Assembly: GCF_021728395.1 (NCBI RefSeq)
Contig: NZ_JAKKCM010000003.1
Coordinates: forward strand, 248,001 to 312,000
Direction of reading: 5' to 3'
Length of the DNA stretch: 64,000 nucleotides
DNA from: Vibrio sp. J1-1
GTDB lineage: Bacteria > Pseudomonadota > Gammaproteobacteria > Enterobacterales > Vibrionaceae
The notes beneath the pieces were generated by a model. That model ran no database searches. It was given only the letters and a program-made list of their open reading frames with translations, and was not told where the DNA came from. How positions within the stretch are numbered: the stretch's first letter is position 1; each line of letters begins with the position of its first letter. Both the position numbers and the translations under genes were made by a program. Below, one piece after another: positions 50,261 to 60,107 of this stretch.

Positions 50261-50557
50261 ATGAACCTAAGCACCAAACAAAAGCAGCACCTAAAAGGCC
50301 TGGCTCACAGTTTAAAACCTGTTGTGCTAATGGGCGCAAATGGACTTACAGAAGCCGTGCTAGCAGAAATTGAAATCGCTCTAAACCATCACGAACTGAT
50401 CAAAGTAAAAGTTGCTTCAGAAGATCGTGAGACAAAACAGCTAATCATCGACGCTATCGTACGTGAGACGGGCGCAGAAAAAGTTCAGACTATCGGTAAA
50501 GTACTTGTACTGTACCGCCAATCTGAAGAACGTAAAATCGAAATCCCTCGTAAGTAA
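50261..50557 (+). CDS. yhbY: RNA-binding protein YhbY (CRM domain)
   Basis: Single CRM-domain protein of 98 residues that associates with pre-50S particles. The GANGL loop (LMGANGLTEAVLAEIEIALNHHELIKVKV), the GxxG-type RNA-binding motif of CRM domains, and the C-terminal IGKVLVLYRQS are clear. It is divergent from rlmE. Confidence 0.95.
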   Translation: MNLSTKQKQHLKGLAHSLKPVVLMGANGLTEAVLAEIEIALNHHELIKVKVASEDRETKQLIIDAIVRETGAEKVQTIGKVLVLYRQSEERKIEIPRK

Positions 50558-50576
50558 CCACTACTTACGTTGCTGA

Positions 50577-50606
50577 ATAAAAGGTCGCCAATGGCGACCT
50601 TTTTAC
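50577..50606. terminator. Terminator between yhbY and greA
   Basis: AAAAGGTCGCC / GGCGACCTTTTT with a loop of four bases or fewer, between convergent genes. Confidence 0.87.
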
Positions 50607-50633
50607 GTTTGTAGACAGAGTAATACTTTCTGA

Positions 50634-51107
50634 TTACAGATAATCAACTCGGTCAATTTCAAAATCTTTTGCACCACCAGGGGTTTCGATAACCACTTCG
50701 TCACCTTCCATCTTACCAATCAGGCCACGAGCAATTGGGGAGCTAACAGAAATACGACCAGCTTTAATGTCTGCTTCATCTTCACCGACAATTTGGTACG
50801 TTTTTTCTTCGTCAGTATCGATATCAATCAAAGTCACCGTTGTGCCAAAAATGACTTTACCAGTGTTTTCCATTTTAGTGACATCAATAACCTGCGCGAC
50901 AGAAAGCTTGTATTCGATATCGCGAATCTGCGCTTCACAAATACCCTGTTCTTCACGCGCGGCGTGGTATTCAGCATTCTCTTTTAAATCACCTAGTTCA
51001 CGAGCTTCTGCAATCGCCGCTGAAATTTGAGGACGTAGCTTAAGTAGACGATCTAATTCTTCACGTAGCATTTGTTCACCACGTAGTGTCATTGGAACTT
51101 TTTCCAT
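50634..51107 (-). CDS. greA: Transcription elongation factor GreA
   Basis: Rescues backtracked RNA polymerase by stimulating transcript cleavage. The 157 residues comprise an N-terminal coiled coil whose tip carries the acidic residues ([20 protein letters not shown]) and a C-terminal FKBP-like domain ([19 protein letters not shown]). It is divergent from ompU. Confidence 0.97.
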   Translation of the reverse strand: MEKVPMTLRGEQMLREELDRLLKLRPQISAAIAEARELGDLKENAEYHAAREEQGICEAQIRDIEYKLSVAQVIDVTKMENTGKVIFGTTVTLIDIDTDEEKTYQIVGEDEADIKAGRISVSSPIARGLIGKMEGDEVVIETPGGAKDFEIDRVDYL

Positions 51108-51642
51108 TATATAACCTCATGCCCAAGTCTATTTTGGACAAAAAAACCCTACCCTGTCAGTTGACTGGGGAGTGCGTTTGAAGATGTGTTTTATCTAGTT
51201 TAAACAAACTCAGGGGCGAAATCACCCTAATTCGATATCAAGTATCGCTATGCAACTCACGCATAATGATGCTTGTCACTGTTTAGCTTAATTATTGTTG
51301 TAATTTATTGAAAAACAACACTGCCCATTAAAGAAAAAACCTCAAAAAACATAAAATCTAATCAATTCACAATAATTAGACAAAAACAAAAAGCATTTAA
51401 ATATCATAATCATATATAGAACACAAAAACAATCGAACAGCGTTCATTACCCAAATTTATATCATTTTACTAACTGACAATGAAACTTTAGCTGTAAAAC
51501 GTCTCCAGCAAGTTGTTTGATCAAAGACTTACCAGCGCGATGTCTTCGTGTACCTGGCACTTCTTTGAGACCAATAGCTTCAGAGAGAAAAACTCTCCCC
51601 CATACAACAATGAATTATGGACAGCTAACTAGGACAAATAAG
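51108..51642. promoter_or_regulatory. greA / ompU divergent region with ToxR-type box
   Basis: 535 non-coding bases, strongly AT-rich from about 51290 to 51480. At 51342-51356 TCAAA-AAACA-TAAAA fits the ToxR box TNAAA-N5-TNAAA exactly. V. cholerae ompU is directly activated by ToxR at AT-rich upstream repeats, so a functional site is plausible, though in AT-rich DNA such a match can be chance. The ompU message probably has a long leader. TAGGA about 10 bases before 51643 is the ribosome site. Confidence 0.5.
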
Positions 51643-52659
51643 ATGAAAAAGACTCTAATTGCTCTTTCTGTATCTGCAGCAGCAATGGCAACTGGCGTAA
51701 ACGCAGCTGAACTTTACAACCAAGATGGCACTTCTCTAGAAATGGGTGGCCGCGCCGAAGCTCGTCTATCTATGAAAGATGGCGACGCTCAAGACAACTC
51801 TCGCATCCGTCTAAACTTCCTTGGCAAACAAGAAATCAGCGACAAACTATACGGCGTTGGCTTCTGGGAAGGTGAGTTCACTACAGCGGACTTTGACGAA
51901 GATGGCAAAGACATCAGCGGTGAAGACTCTCTAGACACTCGTTACGCTTACGCTGGTCTTGGCGGCGCATGGGGTGAGTTCACTTACGGTAAAAACGAAG
52001 GTGCACTAGGCGTTATTACAGATTTCACAGATATCATGGCATACCACGGTAACTCAGCAGCTGACAAACTAGCAGTAGCTGACCGTTCAGACAACATGAT
52101 GTCTTACAAAGGTCAATTCGATAACCTAAGCGTGAAAGCAAGCTACCGCTTCGCAGACCGTGTAGAGCAAAATGGTCACTACTCAGACAATGACCAAGAT
52201 GGTTACTCTCTATCTGCAATCTACGGTCTAGCAGACACTGGCCTTGAGCTAGGTGCTGGTTACGCAGATCAAGACGAAGCTAACGAATACATGCTAGCAG
52301 CATCTTACACTATGGGTGATCTATACTTCGCTGGTGTATTCACTGACGGTGAGAAGATGACTGATGACTTTGCTGGTACTGTTGACTACACAGGTTACGA
52401 ACTAGCAGGTGCTTACACTGTAGGTCAAACTGTATTCACAACAACGTACAACAACGCAGAGACAAACGACGAAACTTCTGCAGACAACATCGCGATTGAT
52501 GCTTCTTACTACTTCAAGCCTAACTTCCGTGGTTACGTTTCGTACAACTTTAACCTAATCGATGCGGGTGACACCTTAGGCTCAACTAAAGCTAATGGCC
52601 CAGCGACTAAGATCGATGCAGAAGACGAACTAGCTCTAGGTCTACGTTACGACTTCTAA
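51643..52659 (+). CDS. ompU: Outer-membrane porin OmpU
   Basis: Trimeric general porin of vibrios. The 338-residue precursor starts MKKTLIALSVSAAAMATGVNAAE, a textbook signal peptide cut after NAA. The mature part opens ELYNQDGTSLEMGGRAEARLSMKD and ends in a C-terminal aromatic (ALGLRYDF) recognised by the BAM complex. Alternating beta-strand pattern and acidic loops run throughout. An in-frame extension to 51517 is not coding: it would place 42 non-signal residues first. Very codon-biased, as for an abundant protein. Flanked by greA and dacB. Confidence 0.96.
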   Translation: MKKTLIALSVSAAAMATGVNAAELYNQDGTSLEMGGRAEARLSMKDGDAQDNSRIRLNFLGKQEISDKLYGVGFWEGEFTTADFDEDGKDISGEDSLDTRYAYAGLGGAWGEFTYGKNEGALGVITDFTDIMAYHGNSAADKLAVADRSDNMMSYKGQFDNLSVKASYRFADRVEQNGHYSDNDQDGYSLSAIYGLADTGLELGAGYADQDEANEYMLAASYTMGDLYFAGVFTDGEKMTDDFAGTVDYTGYELAGAYTVGQTVFTTTYNNAETNDETSADNIAIDASYYFKPNFRGYVSYNFNLIDAGDTLGSTKANGPATKIDAEDELALGLRYDF

Positions 52660-52684
52660 TTCCTGTCTTTAGACGTGAATACTA

Positions 52685-52713
52685 AGTGCCCGCATCTTGC
52701 GGGCATTTTTTAT
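52685..52713 (+). terminator. Terminator of ompU
   Basis: TGCCCGCA / TGCGGGCA with a short loop, then six T. Confidence 0.88.
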
Positions 52714-52853
52714 CCTCAGTTAACAAGTCGTACTCTTCATTTCCTTATTATGGTCTCATTAATAATTGGTGAGAAAACCATTTATCCTCCACCTAGCATC
52801 TTGGGGGAACTTGGGTATACTCAACTACATAACTCACGTTAGAAAGTATCTCT

Positions 52854-54275
52854 ATGCGTATACGTTGGTCCCTATTTTTCCTTTCCCTGCTCAGCCCATT
52901 AGCAACGCAAGCATACCCACATCAGGAGCTGCTGCCTGAAGGCGCACGGATAAGTCTGGTTGCTGAAAAGCTCACTGATAATGCAGAACTTTCCGGTATT
53001 CACCCAACAGAGCAACTATTTCCACCAGCAAGTACGCTAAAGATAGTAACCGCTTTAGCAGCCAAGTTGGAGCTGGGTGATAACTTTAAATTTCGTACTA
53101 AGCTTGAAGCCTCTAAATCAGATGCAGTGATCACTTTTGTTGGTGACCCAACACTGCTGACGAAAGATTTAGAAGATCTTCTTACCCTAGCTAAAAAGAA
53201 TGGCTTAAAACGCATTGACGGCGACTTGTGGCTCGATAACAGCGTGTTTACTGGTTATAACCGCGCTGTCGGTTGGCCATGGGATATTCTTGGTGTGTGT
53301 TATAGCGCTCCGGCGTCCGCCATCACACTGAATAAAAACTGTGTGCAAGCGTCCATTTACACACAGAAAGATGGCGGAACTCGGGTGTTTGTCCCCGAAC
53401 ATCAACCGATCCATGTAAAAAGCTCGGTAGAGACGGTAACACGTGCGGTTCAGAAAAGTCGGCACTGTGAGTTAGATCTTCTACCTAATCCAGACAATCG
53501 CTATGAGCTAAATGGTTGCCTCGTCGCGAGAGAAAAACCGTTACCTCTTAAGTTCGCGGTCCAAGATCCTGAAATGTATACCAGCAAAAAGATCGCAACG
53601 CTGCTTGCTCAACTCAATATTGAACTTAAAGGCAGAATAAAGGTAGGTTCTGCCCCTAAGAAACAGCGTAAACTATTCGCACTGCATCAATCTCAGCCAT
53701 TGCCTGTTTTGCTGGATCAGATGCTAAAACGTTCTGATAACCTGATCGCCGATACGCTGACGAAAACGCTTGGTGCGAAATTTTTTGTTCAACCCGGCAG
53801 TTTCGCCAATGGCACAGAAGCCATAAAACAAATCATCTTCGCGAATACGGGGGTCGACATTCGACAAGCACGCCTGGAGGATGGGTCTGGGCTGTCGAGA
53901 AACAATCGAATATCCGCAACCAAAATGGCAGAGATACTGCGCTACATCTGGAAGAATGAGAAACATCTCAACCTTATTGCAATTATGCCAAAGTCAGGGG
54001 AATCGGGTACGCTTCAATATCGACAAAGCATGCGTAATGCACCGATTAAAGGACAACTGATTGCCAAAAGTGGATCTTTATACGGGACTTATAATATGGC
54101 GGGATATGGGCTGGATAAAAATGGCAAACCGAATACCATCTTTGTTCAGTTTGTCTCTGATTACTTCCCAGAGAAACAAGAGGGTGGCAAACCAGCTGTC
54201 GCCCCGATTACAAGCTTTGAGAAATTGTTTTATAACGATGTGGTGAACTTTAGTCAGGCGATGCCTAAAAAGTAG
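52854..54275 (+). CDS. dacB: D-alanyl-D-alanine carboxypeptidase/endopeptidase (PBP4)
   Basis: Periplasmic low-molecular-mass class C penicillin-binding protein that trims and cleaves peptidoglycan cross-links. The 473-residue precursor has a signal peptide (about 1-20, ending TQAYP). Catalytic motifs are SxxK in PASTLKI, SxN in KRSDNLIAD and KSG in AKSGSLYGT. The large insert between the first two is typical of PBP4. Confidence 0.95.
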   Translation: MRIRWSLFFLSLLSPLATQAYPHQELLPEGARISLVAEKLTDNAELSGIHPTEQLFPPASTLKIVTALAAKLELGDNFKFRTKLEASKSDAVITFVGDPTLLTKDLEDLLTLAKKNGLKRIDGDLWLDNSVFTGYNRAVGWPWDILGVCYSAPASAITLNKNCVQASIYTQKDGGTRVFVPEHQPIHVKSSVETVTRAVQKSRHCELDLLPNPDNRYELNGCLVAREKPLPLKFAVQDPEMYTSKKIATLLAQLNIELKGRIKVGSAPKKQRKLFALHQSQPLPVLLDQMLKRSDNLIADTLTKTLGAKFFVQPGSFANGTEAIKQIIFANTGVDIRQARLEDGSGLSRNNRISATKMAEILRYIWKNEKHLNLIAIMPKSGESGTLQYRQSMRNAPIKGQLIAKSGSLYGTYNMAGYGLDKNGKPNTIFVQFVSDYFPEKQEGGKPAVAPITSFEKLFYNDVVNFSQAMPKK

Positions 54276-54300
54276 TTTGACACCGTTAGTCACTGCTAAA

Positions 54301-54329
54301 CAAAAAAAGCGCCCTATTCGGCGCTTTCA
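54301..54329. terminator. Terminator between dacB and tyrS
   Basis: AAAGCGCC / GGCGCTTT with a 6-base loop. A-run on the dacB side becomes a T-run for tyrS on the minus strand. Confidence 0.82.
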
Positions 54330-54346
54330 TTTTGCTCAGTTAATCA

Positions 54347-55534
54347 TTACTGAATCGTAATACGAGCGAATTTACGTTTACCAACTTGGAATACGTAAGT
54401 GCCTGCTTCTGGTGTGAATTTGCTGTCTGCCACTTTCTCACCGTCAATCTTAGCCGCGCCCTGTTTGACCATACGCATCGCATCTGAAGATGATGGACAT
54501 AAACCCGCTTCTTTTAGTAGGTTACTTACCGGACGACCTGCTTCGAACTCAAATTCTGGCATTTCATCAGGGATTTGGTTCTTAGCAAAACGGTTAACAA
54601 ACTCTTGCTCCGCAGCATCAGCGTCCGCTTCACTGTGGAAACGTGCAATAATTTCTTTCGCCAGTAGCACTTTGATGTCGCGAGGGTTCTTGCCTGCATC
54701 AACATCGGCCTTGAACTGGGCAATCTCTTCCAGCGGACGGAAAGACAGAAGTTCGTAGTAACTCCACATCAAGTCATCAGAGATCGACATAATCTTACCA
54801 AACATCTCGCTTGGCGCTTCACTGATACCAATGTAGTTGTTTGCAGACTTAGACATCTTCTTCTCGCCGTCCAGACCTACAAGAAGAGGCATCATCAGTA
54901 CGACCTGAGGCTTCTGACCGTGAGATTTTTGTAGCTCGCGGCCCATTAGCAAGTTGAACTTCTGGTCGGTACCGCCAAGCTCAACATCTGTTTCCATTGC
55001 CACTGAGTCCCAACCTTGCAGTAATGGGTACATGAACTCGTGAATAGCGATTGGCTGACCACCTGTGTAACGCTTTTTAAAATCATCGCGTTCTAGCATT
55101 CGAGCAACCGTTTGGTTGGCTGCTAGACGAATCATGCCTTCAGCACCAAGCTCAGATAACCACTCTGAGTTAAATTGAATCTTGGTTTTTGCTGGGTCTA
55201 GAATCTTAAACACCTGCTCTTTGTACGTTTCTGCATTACGCAGTACGTCTTCACGGCTAAGTGGTGGACGAGTTGAGTTTTTACCTGTCGGGTCACCAAC
55301 CATTGCAGTAAAGTCACCAATCAGGAACGTCACTTCATGGCCTAACTCTTGGAACAAGCGAAGCTTATTGAAAATAACCGTATGGCCCAGGTGGATGTCA
55401 GGTGCCGTTGGATCCGCGCCCAACTTAATACGTAGAGGACGACCTTCTTTTAGTTTTGCGATCAGCTCTTCTTCTGGAATCAGCTCTTCAACACCGCGCT
55501 TAATCTCGGCTAGTGCAGCTTCAATGCTCGCCAT
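54347..55534 (-). CDS. tyrS: Tyrosyl-tRNA synthetase (TyrZ-like form)
   Basis: Charges tRNA-Tyr. The 395 residues have the HIGH-type motif IHLGHTV, KMSKS in KKMSKSANN, and a C-terminal S4 RNA-binding domain ([32 protein letters not shown]). At 395 residues with HLGHTV it belongs to the TyrZ-like class rather than the ~424-residue E. coli TyrS class. It is divergent from the M23 peptidase gene. Bacteria can carry both forms; only one is in this window. Confidence 0.95.
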   Translation of the reverse strand: MASIEAALAEIKRGVEELIPEEELIAKLKEGRPLRIKLGADPTAPDIHLGHTVIFNKLRLFQELGHEVTFLIGDFTAMVGDPTGKNSTRPPLSREDVLRNAETYKEQVFKILDPAKTKIQFNSEWLSELGAEGMIRLAANQTVARMLERDDFKKRYTGGQPIAIHEFMYPLLQGWDSVAMETDVELGGTDQKFNLLMGRELQKSHGQKPQVVLMMPLLVGLDGEKKMSKSANNYIGISEAPSEMFGKIMSISDDLMWSYYELLSFRPLEEIAQFKADVDAGKNPRDIKVLLAKEIIARFHSEADADAAEQEFVNRFAKNQIPDEMPEFEFEAGRPVSNLLKEAGLCPSSSDAMRMVKQGAAKIDGEKVADSKFTPEAGTYVFQVGKRKFARITIQ

Positions 55535-55663
55535 TCTTGTTCACTCCCACAGATTTGGCAAAATATAATAGCTGGACATATTACTTGAATAGCGATGCAT
55601 TTTGAAACACGTTAGACTAGGTAGTTGTCATTTTTTATGTTTAATTTAGCAAACAAGTACGTC

Positions 55664-56953
55664 ATGCATTCGATTTTTGTCCGACTTCCACTCTTGCACA
55701 AAGTATTGATCGGTTTTTTTAGTGCGCTGATCATCTTCGCACTGTTCTTTTTACCCGATCCGCAAGAACTTAACCCACAGCAAAGCCGCTTAAAAGTAGG
55801 GCAATCTTATCCTGTGCCAATTTCTTTGGAATTGACGACATTAAACAGGACCTCTTCCACCTCTTCGATTTTACGCTGGGAGACCTACAAAGTTAAAAAT
55901 GGTGAAAGTGCGGCCATTCTCTTTAGTCGAGTCGGTTTATCTGCGCGTGTTCTGCATGAGCTGGTTTCCTCAGACAAAGAAGTGGAAAAGCAATTAACAC
56001 GCCTTCGACCAGGTGACAGGCTGCAATTCGGTTTTGATGAAAACAACAACTTAGTTCAATTACGACGAACATTGAGTGCTTTCGAAACCTTCCGAATTAA
56101 GCTACAAAATGGCAAGTACGTTTCTGAAATCGATAAAAAAGAGGTCGATTATCAATACAACTTTGCCGAAGCAACCATAAAATCTAACTTCTGGAATGCG
56201 GGCATTTCTTCGGGCTTAAACGCGAACCAAATAATGGAGTTAGCCGGTATTTTTGGCTGGGATATCGACTTTGCGTTAGATATTCGTAAGAACGACACGT
56301 TCAAAGTGCTGTATCAGGAAGAGGTTGTCGAAGGGGAAGTGATTGGACGCGGGAAAATTATCGCCGCCGTTTTCAAAAACCAGGGGGATACCTTCACTGC
56401 GATTCTGGATGAAAAATCGGGTAAGTATTACGATGAAAATGGTCGAGCAATGAAGAAAGCATTTTTACGCGCGCCTCTGGATTTCCGTCGTGTAAGCTCG
56501 AACTTCAACCCTCGCCGTCTGCATCCTGTCACCGGCAAAGTTCGCCCTCACCGAGGCACGGATTATGCCGCCCCCGTAGGTACGCCTATTTGGGCTGCCG
56601 GTGATGGTGTCGTACAAAAGTCGTCATACAACAAATTTAATGGTAACTATGTGTTCATCAAACACAGTAATACCTACATTACGAAGTATTTACACCTAAC
56701 CAAACGTACCGTTAAAACTGGTCAACGCGTTAAACAAGGCCAAACTATTGGTACATTAGGTGGTACAGGCCGAGTAACAGGCCCTCACCTTCACTACGAG
56801 TTCCTAGTTAACGGCGTGCACAAAAACCCGCGCACGGTTAATTTACCTCAATCAAAATCGTTAACTGGGCAAGCAAGACAAACCTTCTTAGCGAATGCGA
56901 AAATCAACATGGCTAAGCTCGACCGATACAGCGAGCTTTTAACCATGAAGTAA
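55664..56953 (+). CDS. M23-family peptidoglycan DD-endopeptidase (MepM-like)
   Basis: Wall hydrolase that cuts peptide cross-links. The 429-residue product (from MHSIFVRLPLLHK) has one N-terminal membrane segment (about 14-31), an OapA/LysM-like region (YKVKNGESAAILFSRVGLSARVLHELV) and a C-terminal M23 domain. The zinc ligands are in HRGTDYAAP, and the catalytic histidines are in KYLHLT and HLHYEF. Upstream in-frame starts exist (TTG 55625, ATG 55637). None has a strong ribosome site and the start is uncertain. It is divergent from tyrS. Confidence 0.92.
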   Translation: MHSIFVRLPLLHKVLIGFFSALIIFALFFLPDPQELNPQQSRLKVGQSYPVPISLELTTLNRTSSTSSILRWETYKVKNGESAAILFSRVGLSARVLHELVSSDKEVEKQLTRLRPGDRLQFGFDENNNLVQLRRTLSAFETFRIKLQNGKYVSEIDKKEVDYQYNFAEATIKSNFWNAGISSGLNANQIMELAGIFGWDIDFALDIRKNDTFKVLYQEEVVEGEVIGRGKIIAAVFKNQGDTFTAILDEKSGKYYDENGRAMKKAFLRAPLDFRRVSSNFNPRRLHPVTGKVRPHRGTDYAAPVGTPIWAAGDGVVQKSSYNKFNGNYVFIKHSNTYITKYLHLTKRTVKTGQRVKQGQTIGTLGGTGRVTGPHLHYEFLVNGVHKNPRTVNLPQSKSLTGQARQTFLANAKINMAKLDRYSELLTMK

Positions 56954-56979
56954 GCAGCTCGAACAGAGAAAGAGGCGAT

Positions 56980-59900
56980 TTATATCACCTCTTTCTCTGA
57001 TCCAATCACCTCATCAGATAAATGCTCTCTCCCCAACATAAGTAGGCAGGGAGTTAACACCAACGTCAGCAATGTAGCAAAAGCAAGCCCACCTGAAACA
57101 GCGGTTGCTAACTGAGACCACCACTGGGTGCTTGGCGCACCGAATTCTATTTTCTGATTAATCAAATCGATGTTCATCTCCAGCACCATTGGCAGCAGGC
57201 CAAGAATCGTCGTGATCGTAGTAAGTAATACCGGGCGTAGACGCTGCACACCTGTTCTTAGGATCGCATCACGCTTATCCAACCCGCGTTTGCGTAGCTG
57301 ATTGTACGTATCAATTAAGACGATGTTGTTGTTCACTACAATTCCCGCTAATGCAATCACGCCGATACCCGACATAATCACACCGAAAGGTTTCTGGAAT
57401 ATCAACAAGCCCGCAAAAACACCAACCGTCGAAAACAATACCGCACTTAGAATAAGAAACGCTTGGTAGAAGCTGTTAAACTGGGTGATTAAGATCAACG
57501 CCATACCAACCAGCGCCACGATAAATGCGTTGAATAAGAACGCAGAGGAGTTTTCCTGCTCTTCGTTTTGACCTCGGATTTTAAACTCGACTCCCTCAGG
57601 CAAGGCTAAACCTTTCAGCGCTTCTTCTACTTTCGGCAGTTCAAGCGCTAGATTATAACCTTCTCTAATATCCGCAAACACGCTGATCACTCTGTGCCCA
57701 TCAACACGACGGATCGTGTCCTGTTTATGTTCAGGAATAATGCTGGCGAAATTGGTGATCGGAACCAGTCCAGCAGCGGTTTTAACCCGCAACTGATCAA
57801 AGCGGCCAATATCACGCTTATCCTCTGGGTAGCGCACTAATATATCGACTTCCTCAGACGAGTCATCCGGCAGATACTCCCCCAGTTTTAAGCCGTTGGT
57901 AACAAACTGCACTGTGTTACCAACCAGCGTGGCGTCTGCTAAGAAGCGGGCGGCATCGTCACGGCGAATATCGATCTGCCAGTCGATACCGTCTTTGCTC
58001 GAGTTATCACTGATATTGGTAAAGGCTGGGTAAGCATCCGCCCAATGACGAACGATTTTAGCTCCCTCATCTAGCCCAATGAGCGTTGAACCAGACATTT
58101 CAATTACCAAGTCGTGCTCGGTTGGTGGACCCGCTTCCGGAAACTTGTACTCTATTTCCACTCCAGCATACTGGTCTGTGGTTTGTTTTAGTTCATCAAT
58201 AATGGTTTTCACCTTACGACGATACTGCCAATCCACAGGTGTGATCTGGATTAAACCAATCTCATCATCACCACCAGTTTTGGTATAGACGCTTTCAAAC
58301 TCGTCATGCCCCAACATCACCGATTCAACATTACGCATGATTCGGTCTTTCTCATCGATAGATAAATCGCCGTAGGAACGCACTTTAACGGTAAAAAATG
58401 GTGGGTCTACTTCGGGGAAAAACTCCGCACCTAGTCCCGCTTTAACGTAAGTAAAGCCGACGCCAACCGAGAGTAAGATTGCACTCAGAAAAATCTTTAA
58501 CGGATGACGCAGCGCCACATTCAGCGTTTGGTAATACAGCTTAGTGATACCCGTAGCTTTGTCATAATCGCCTTCATGTAGAGCAAGCATTTTCTCGTGT
58601 TGGATAGGCGAGACGTTTTGAGGTTTACCGATCAGACTACCTAGCACAGGCACGAATAACAGCGCCATCGCCAACGAAGCGGCCAACGTCGCGATCAATG
58701 TCAGCGGAAGATACTTCATAAACTCGCCAGTAACATCCGGCCAGAATAATAGTGGAGCAAAGGCAGCCAACGTCGTCGCCGTCGAAGCCGTGATCGGCCA
58801 AGCCATACGCTTTGCAGCATCGCGATACGCTTCTTTGCGCGGCACTCCTTCTTGCATACGCCGATCGGCAAACTCGGTGACCACAATCGCCCCATCAACC
58901 AACATACCAACCGCCATGATCAGCGAGAATAAGACAATAATGTTCACTGTCAGGCCAAACACAGCCAGCACCAGCAAGCCAGTAAGGAATGAGCCAGGAA
59001 TCGAAATACCGACCAGCACTGCAGTGCGAACACCGAGAATCGCAATAATCACAATGACGACCAAAATGATTGCCGACAAGATGTTGTTCTGCAGGTCGTT
59101 GAGCATCATCTTGACGTCATCTGACTGGTCCCTGGTGTATTTCACCAGTAGGTTATCCGGCCATTGTTCTTGATTTTGCGCTTCGGTCATCACCGCTTTG
59201 ATCAACGCTACCGTCTCGATGATGTTTTCGCCCGCACGCTTTTTCACATCGAGGACAATCGCAGACTTACCATCCAAACGTGCATAACTCTCTGGGTCAC
59301 GGAATGCACGTCTTATCGTCGCTACATCACCAAAGGTAATGACTTGCTTGCCATCGACTTTAACTGGCAATTCAAGCACATCTTTTAGCGACTCAAACAC
59401 CGACGGCACTTTGACGGAAAATCGGCCGTAACCAGTATCAACAAACCCCGCAGCCACCACTCGGTTGTTTAATGCGATCAAGTTGTAGATATTCGCCTGA
59501 TCCAGACCATAGCTTTCCATCAACAACGGATCGACGATGATCTCAACGATATCTTCTCGGTCACCAGCAATATCCACTTCCAAGATCTGTTTATAGCTCT
59601 CCAACTTGTCTCTTAATTGGCGTGCAAGATGTACGATGGTTCTCTCCGGCACGGTTCCGTAAAGCACCACCGATAAAGCCGGCTCCTCAGAAGCTAAAGT
59701 GACTTCATTGACGGTAGGTTCATCACTATCGGCTGGCAATTTAGGCTTTGCCAAGTCAACCGCATCACGGACTTCAGCCATGGCTCGGTCAAGATCGACG
59801 CCAACGCTGAACTCCAGCACTACCGACGCGTGCCCTTCAGATGCCGTTGCGGTCATCTCTTTGACCCCTTCGATAGAGCGCAGTTCTTGTTCTATAGGGC

Positions 59901-60096
59901 GAACGAGCAAACGCTCAGCATCGGCAGGTGAGATACCTTGGTGACTTACAGATACATAGATAATTGGGATCGTGATATCTGGACTCGATTCTTTCGGAAT
60001 CGTCAAATAGGTTAGTACGCCAGAAATCAGAACAAAGACCAGCAACACCATCATGGTGCGTGTGCGTGATAAAGCGGCGTCGATCAAACTTAACAT
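56980..60096 (-). CDS. RND-family efflux permease (HAE1 type)
   Basis: Proton-driven inner-membrane exporter of 1038 residues with the duplicated six-helix RND layout. The first helix starts MMVLLVFVLISGVLTY, and two large periplasmic loops (about 35-330 and 550-850) are present. TM4 carries a single acidic residue (AVGMLVDGAIVVTEFADRR), and GxxLRPVLLTTITTILGLLPM is the late signature. It is cotranscribed with the adaptor gene 11 bases upstream. Substrate unknown; no outer-membrane channel gene is adjacent, so it probably uses TolC. Confidence 0.93.
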   Translation of the reverse strand: MLSLIDAALSRTRTMMVLLVFVLISGVLTYLTIPKESSPDITIPIIYVSVSHQGISPADAERLLVRPIEQELRSIEGVKEMTATASEGHASVVLEFSVGVDLDRAMAEVRDAVDLAKPKLPADSDEPTVNEVTLASEEPALSVVLYGTVPERTIVHLARQLRDKLESYKQILEVDIAGDREDIVEIIVDPLLMESYGLDQANIYNLIALNNRVVAAGFVDTGYGRFSVKVPSVFESLKDVLELPVKVDGKQVITFGDVATIRRAFRDPESYARLDGKSAIVLDVKKRAGENIIETVALIKAVMTEAQNQEQWPDNLLVKYTRDQSDDVKMMLNDLQNNILSAIILVVIVIIAILGVRTAVLVGISIPGSFLTGLLVLAVFGLTVNIIVLFSLIMAVGMLVDGAIVVTEFADRRMQEGVPRKEAYRDAAKRMAWPITASTATTLAAFAPLLFWPDVTGEFMKYLPLTLIATLAASLAMALLFVPVLGSLIGKPQNVSPIQHEKMLALHEGDYDKATGITKLYYQTLNVALRHPLKIFLSAILLSVGVGFTYVKAGLGAEFFPEVDPPFFTVKVRSYGDLSIDEKDRIMRNVESVMLGHDEFESVYTKTGGDDEIGLIQITPVDWQYRRKVKTIIDELKQTTDQYAGVEIEYKFPEAGPPTEHDLVIEMSGSTLIGLDEGAKIVRHWADAYPAFTNISDNSSKDGIDWQIDIRRDDAARFLADATLVGNTVQFVTNGLKLGEYLPDDSSEEVDILVRYPEDKRDIGRFDQLRVKTAAGLVPITNFASIIPEHKQDTIRRVDGHRVISVFADIREGYNLALELPKVEEALKGLALPEGVEFKIRGQNEEQENSSAFLFNAFIVALVGMALILITQFNSFYQAFLILSAVLFSTVGVFAGLLIFQKPFGVIMSGIGVIALAGIVVNNNIVLIDTYNQLRKRGLDKRDAILRTGVQRLRPVLLTTITTILGLLPMVLEMNIDLINQKIEFGAPSTQWWSQLATAVSGGLAFATLLTLVLTPCLLMLGREHLSDEVIGSEKEVI

Positions 60097-60107
60097 ATCG
60101 TCCCCAC

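Noticed and set aside
51517-51642. N-terminal extension of OmpU in frame
   Set aside because: It would bury the signal peptide 42 residues inside. The ATG at 51643 has a ribosome site and directly starts the signal peptide.
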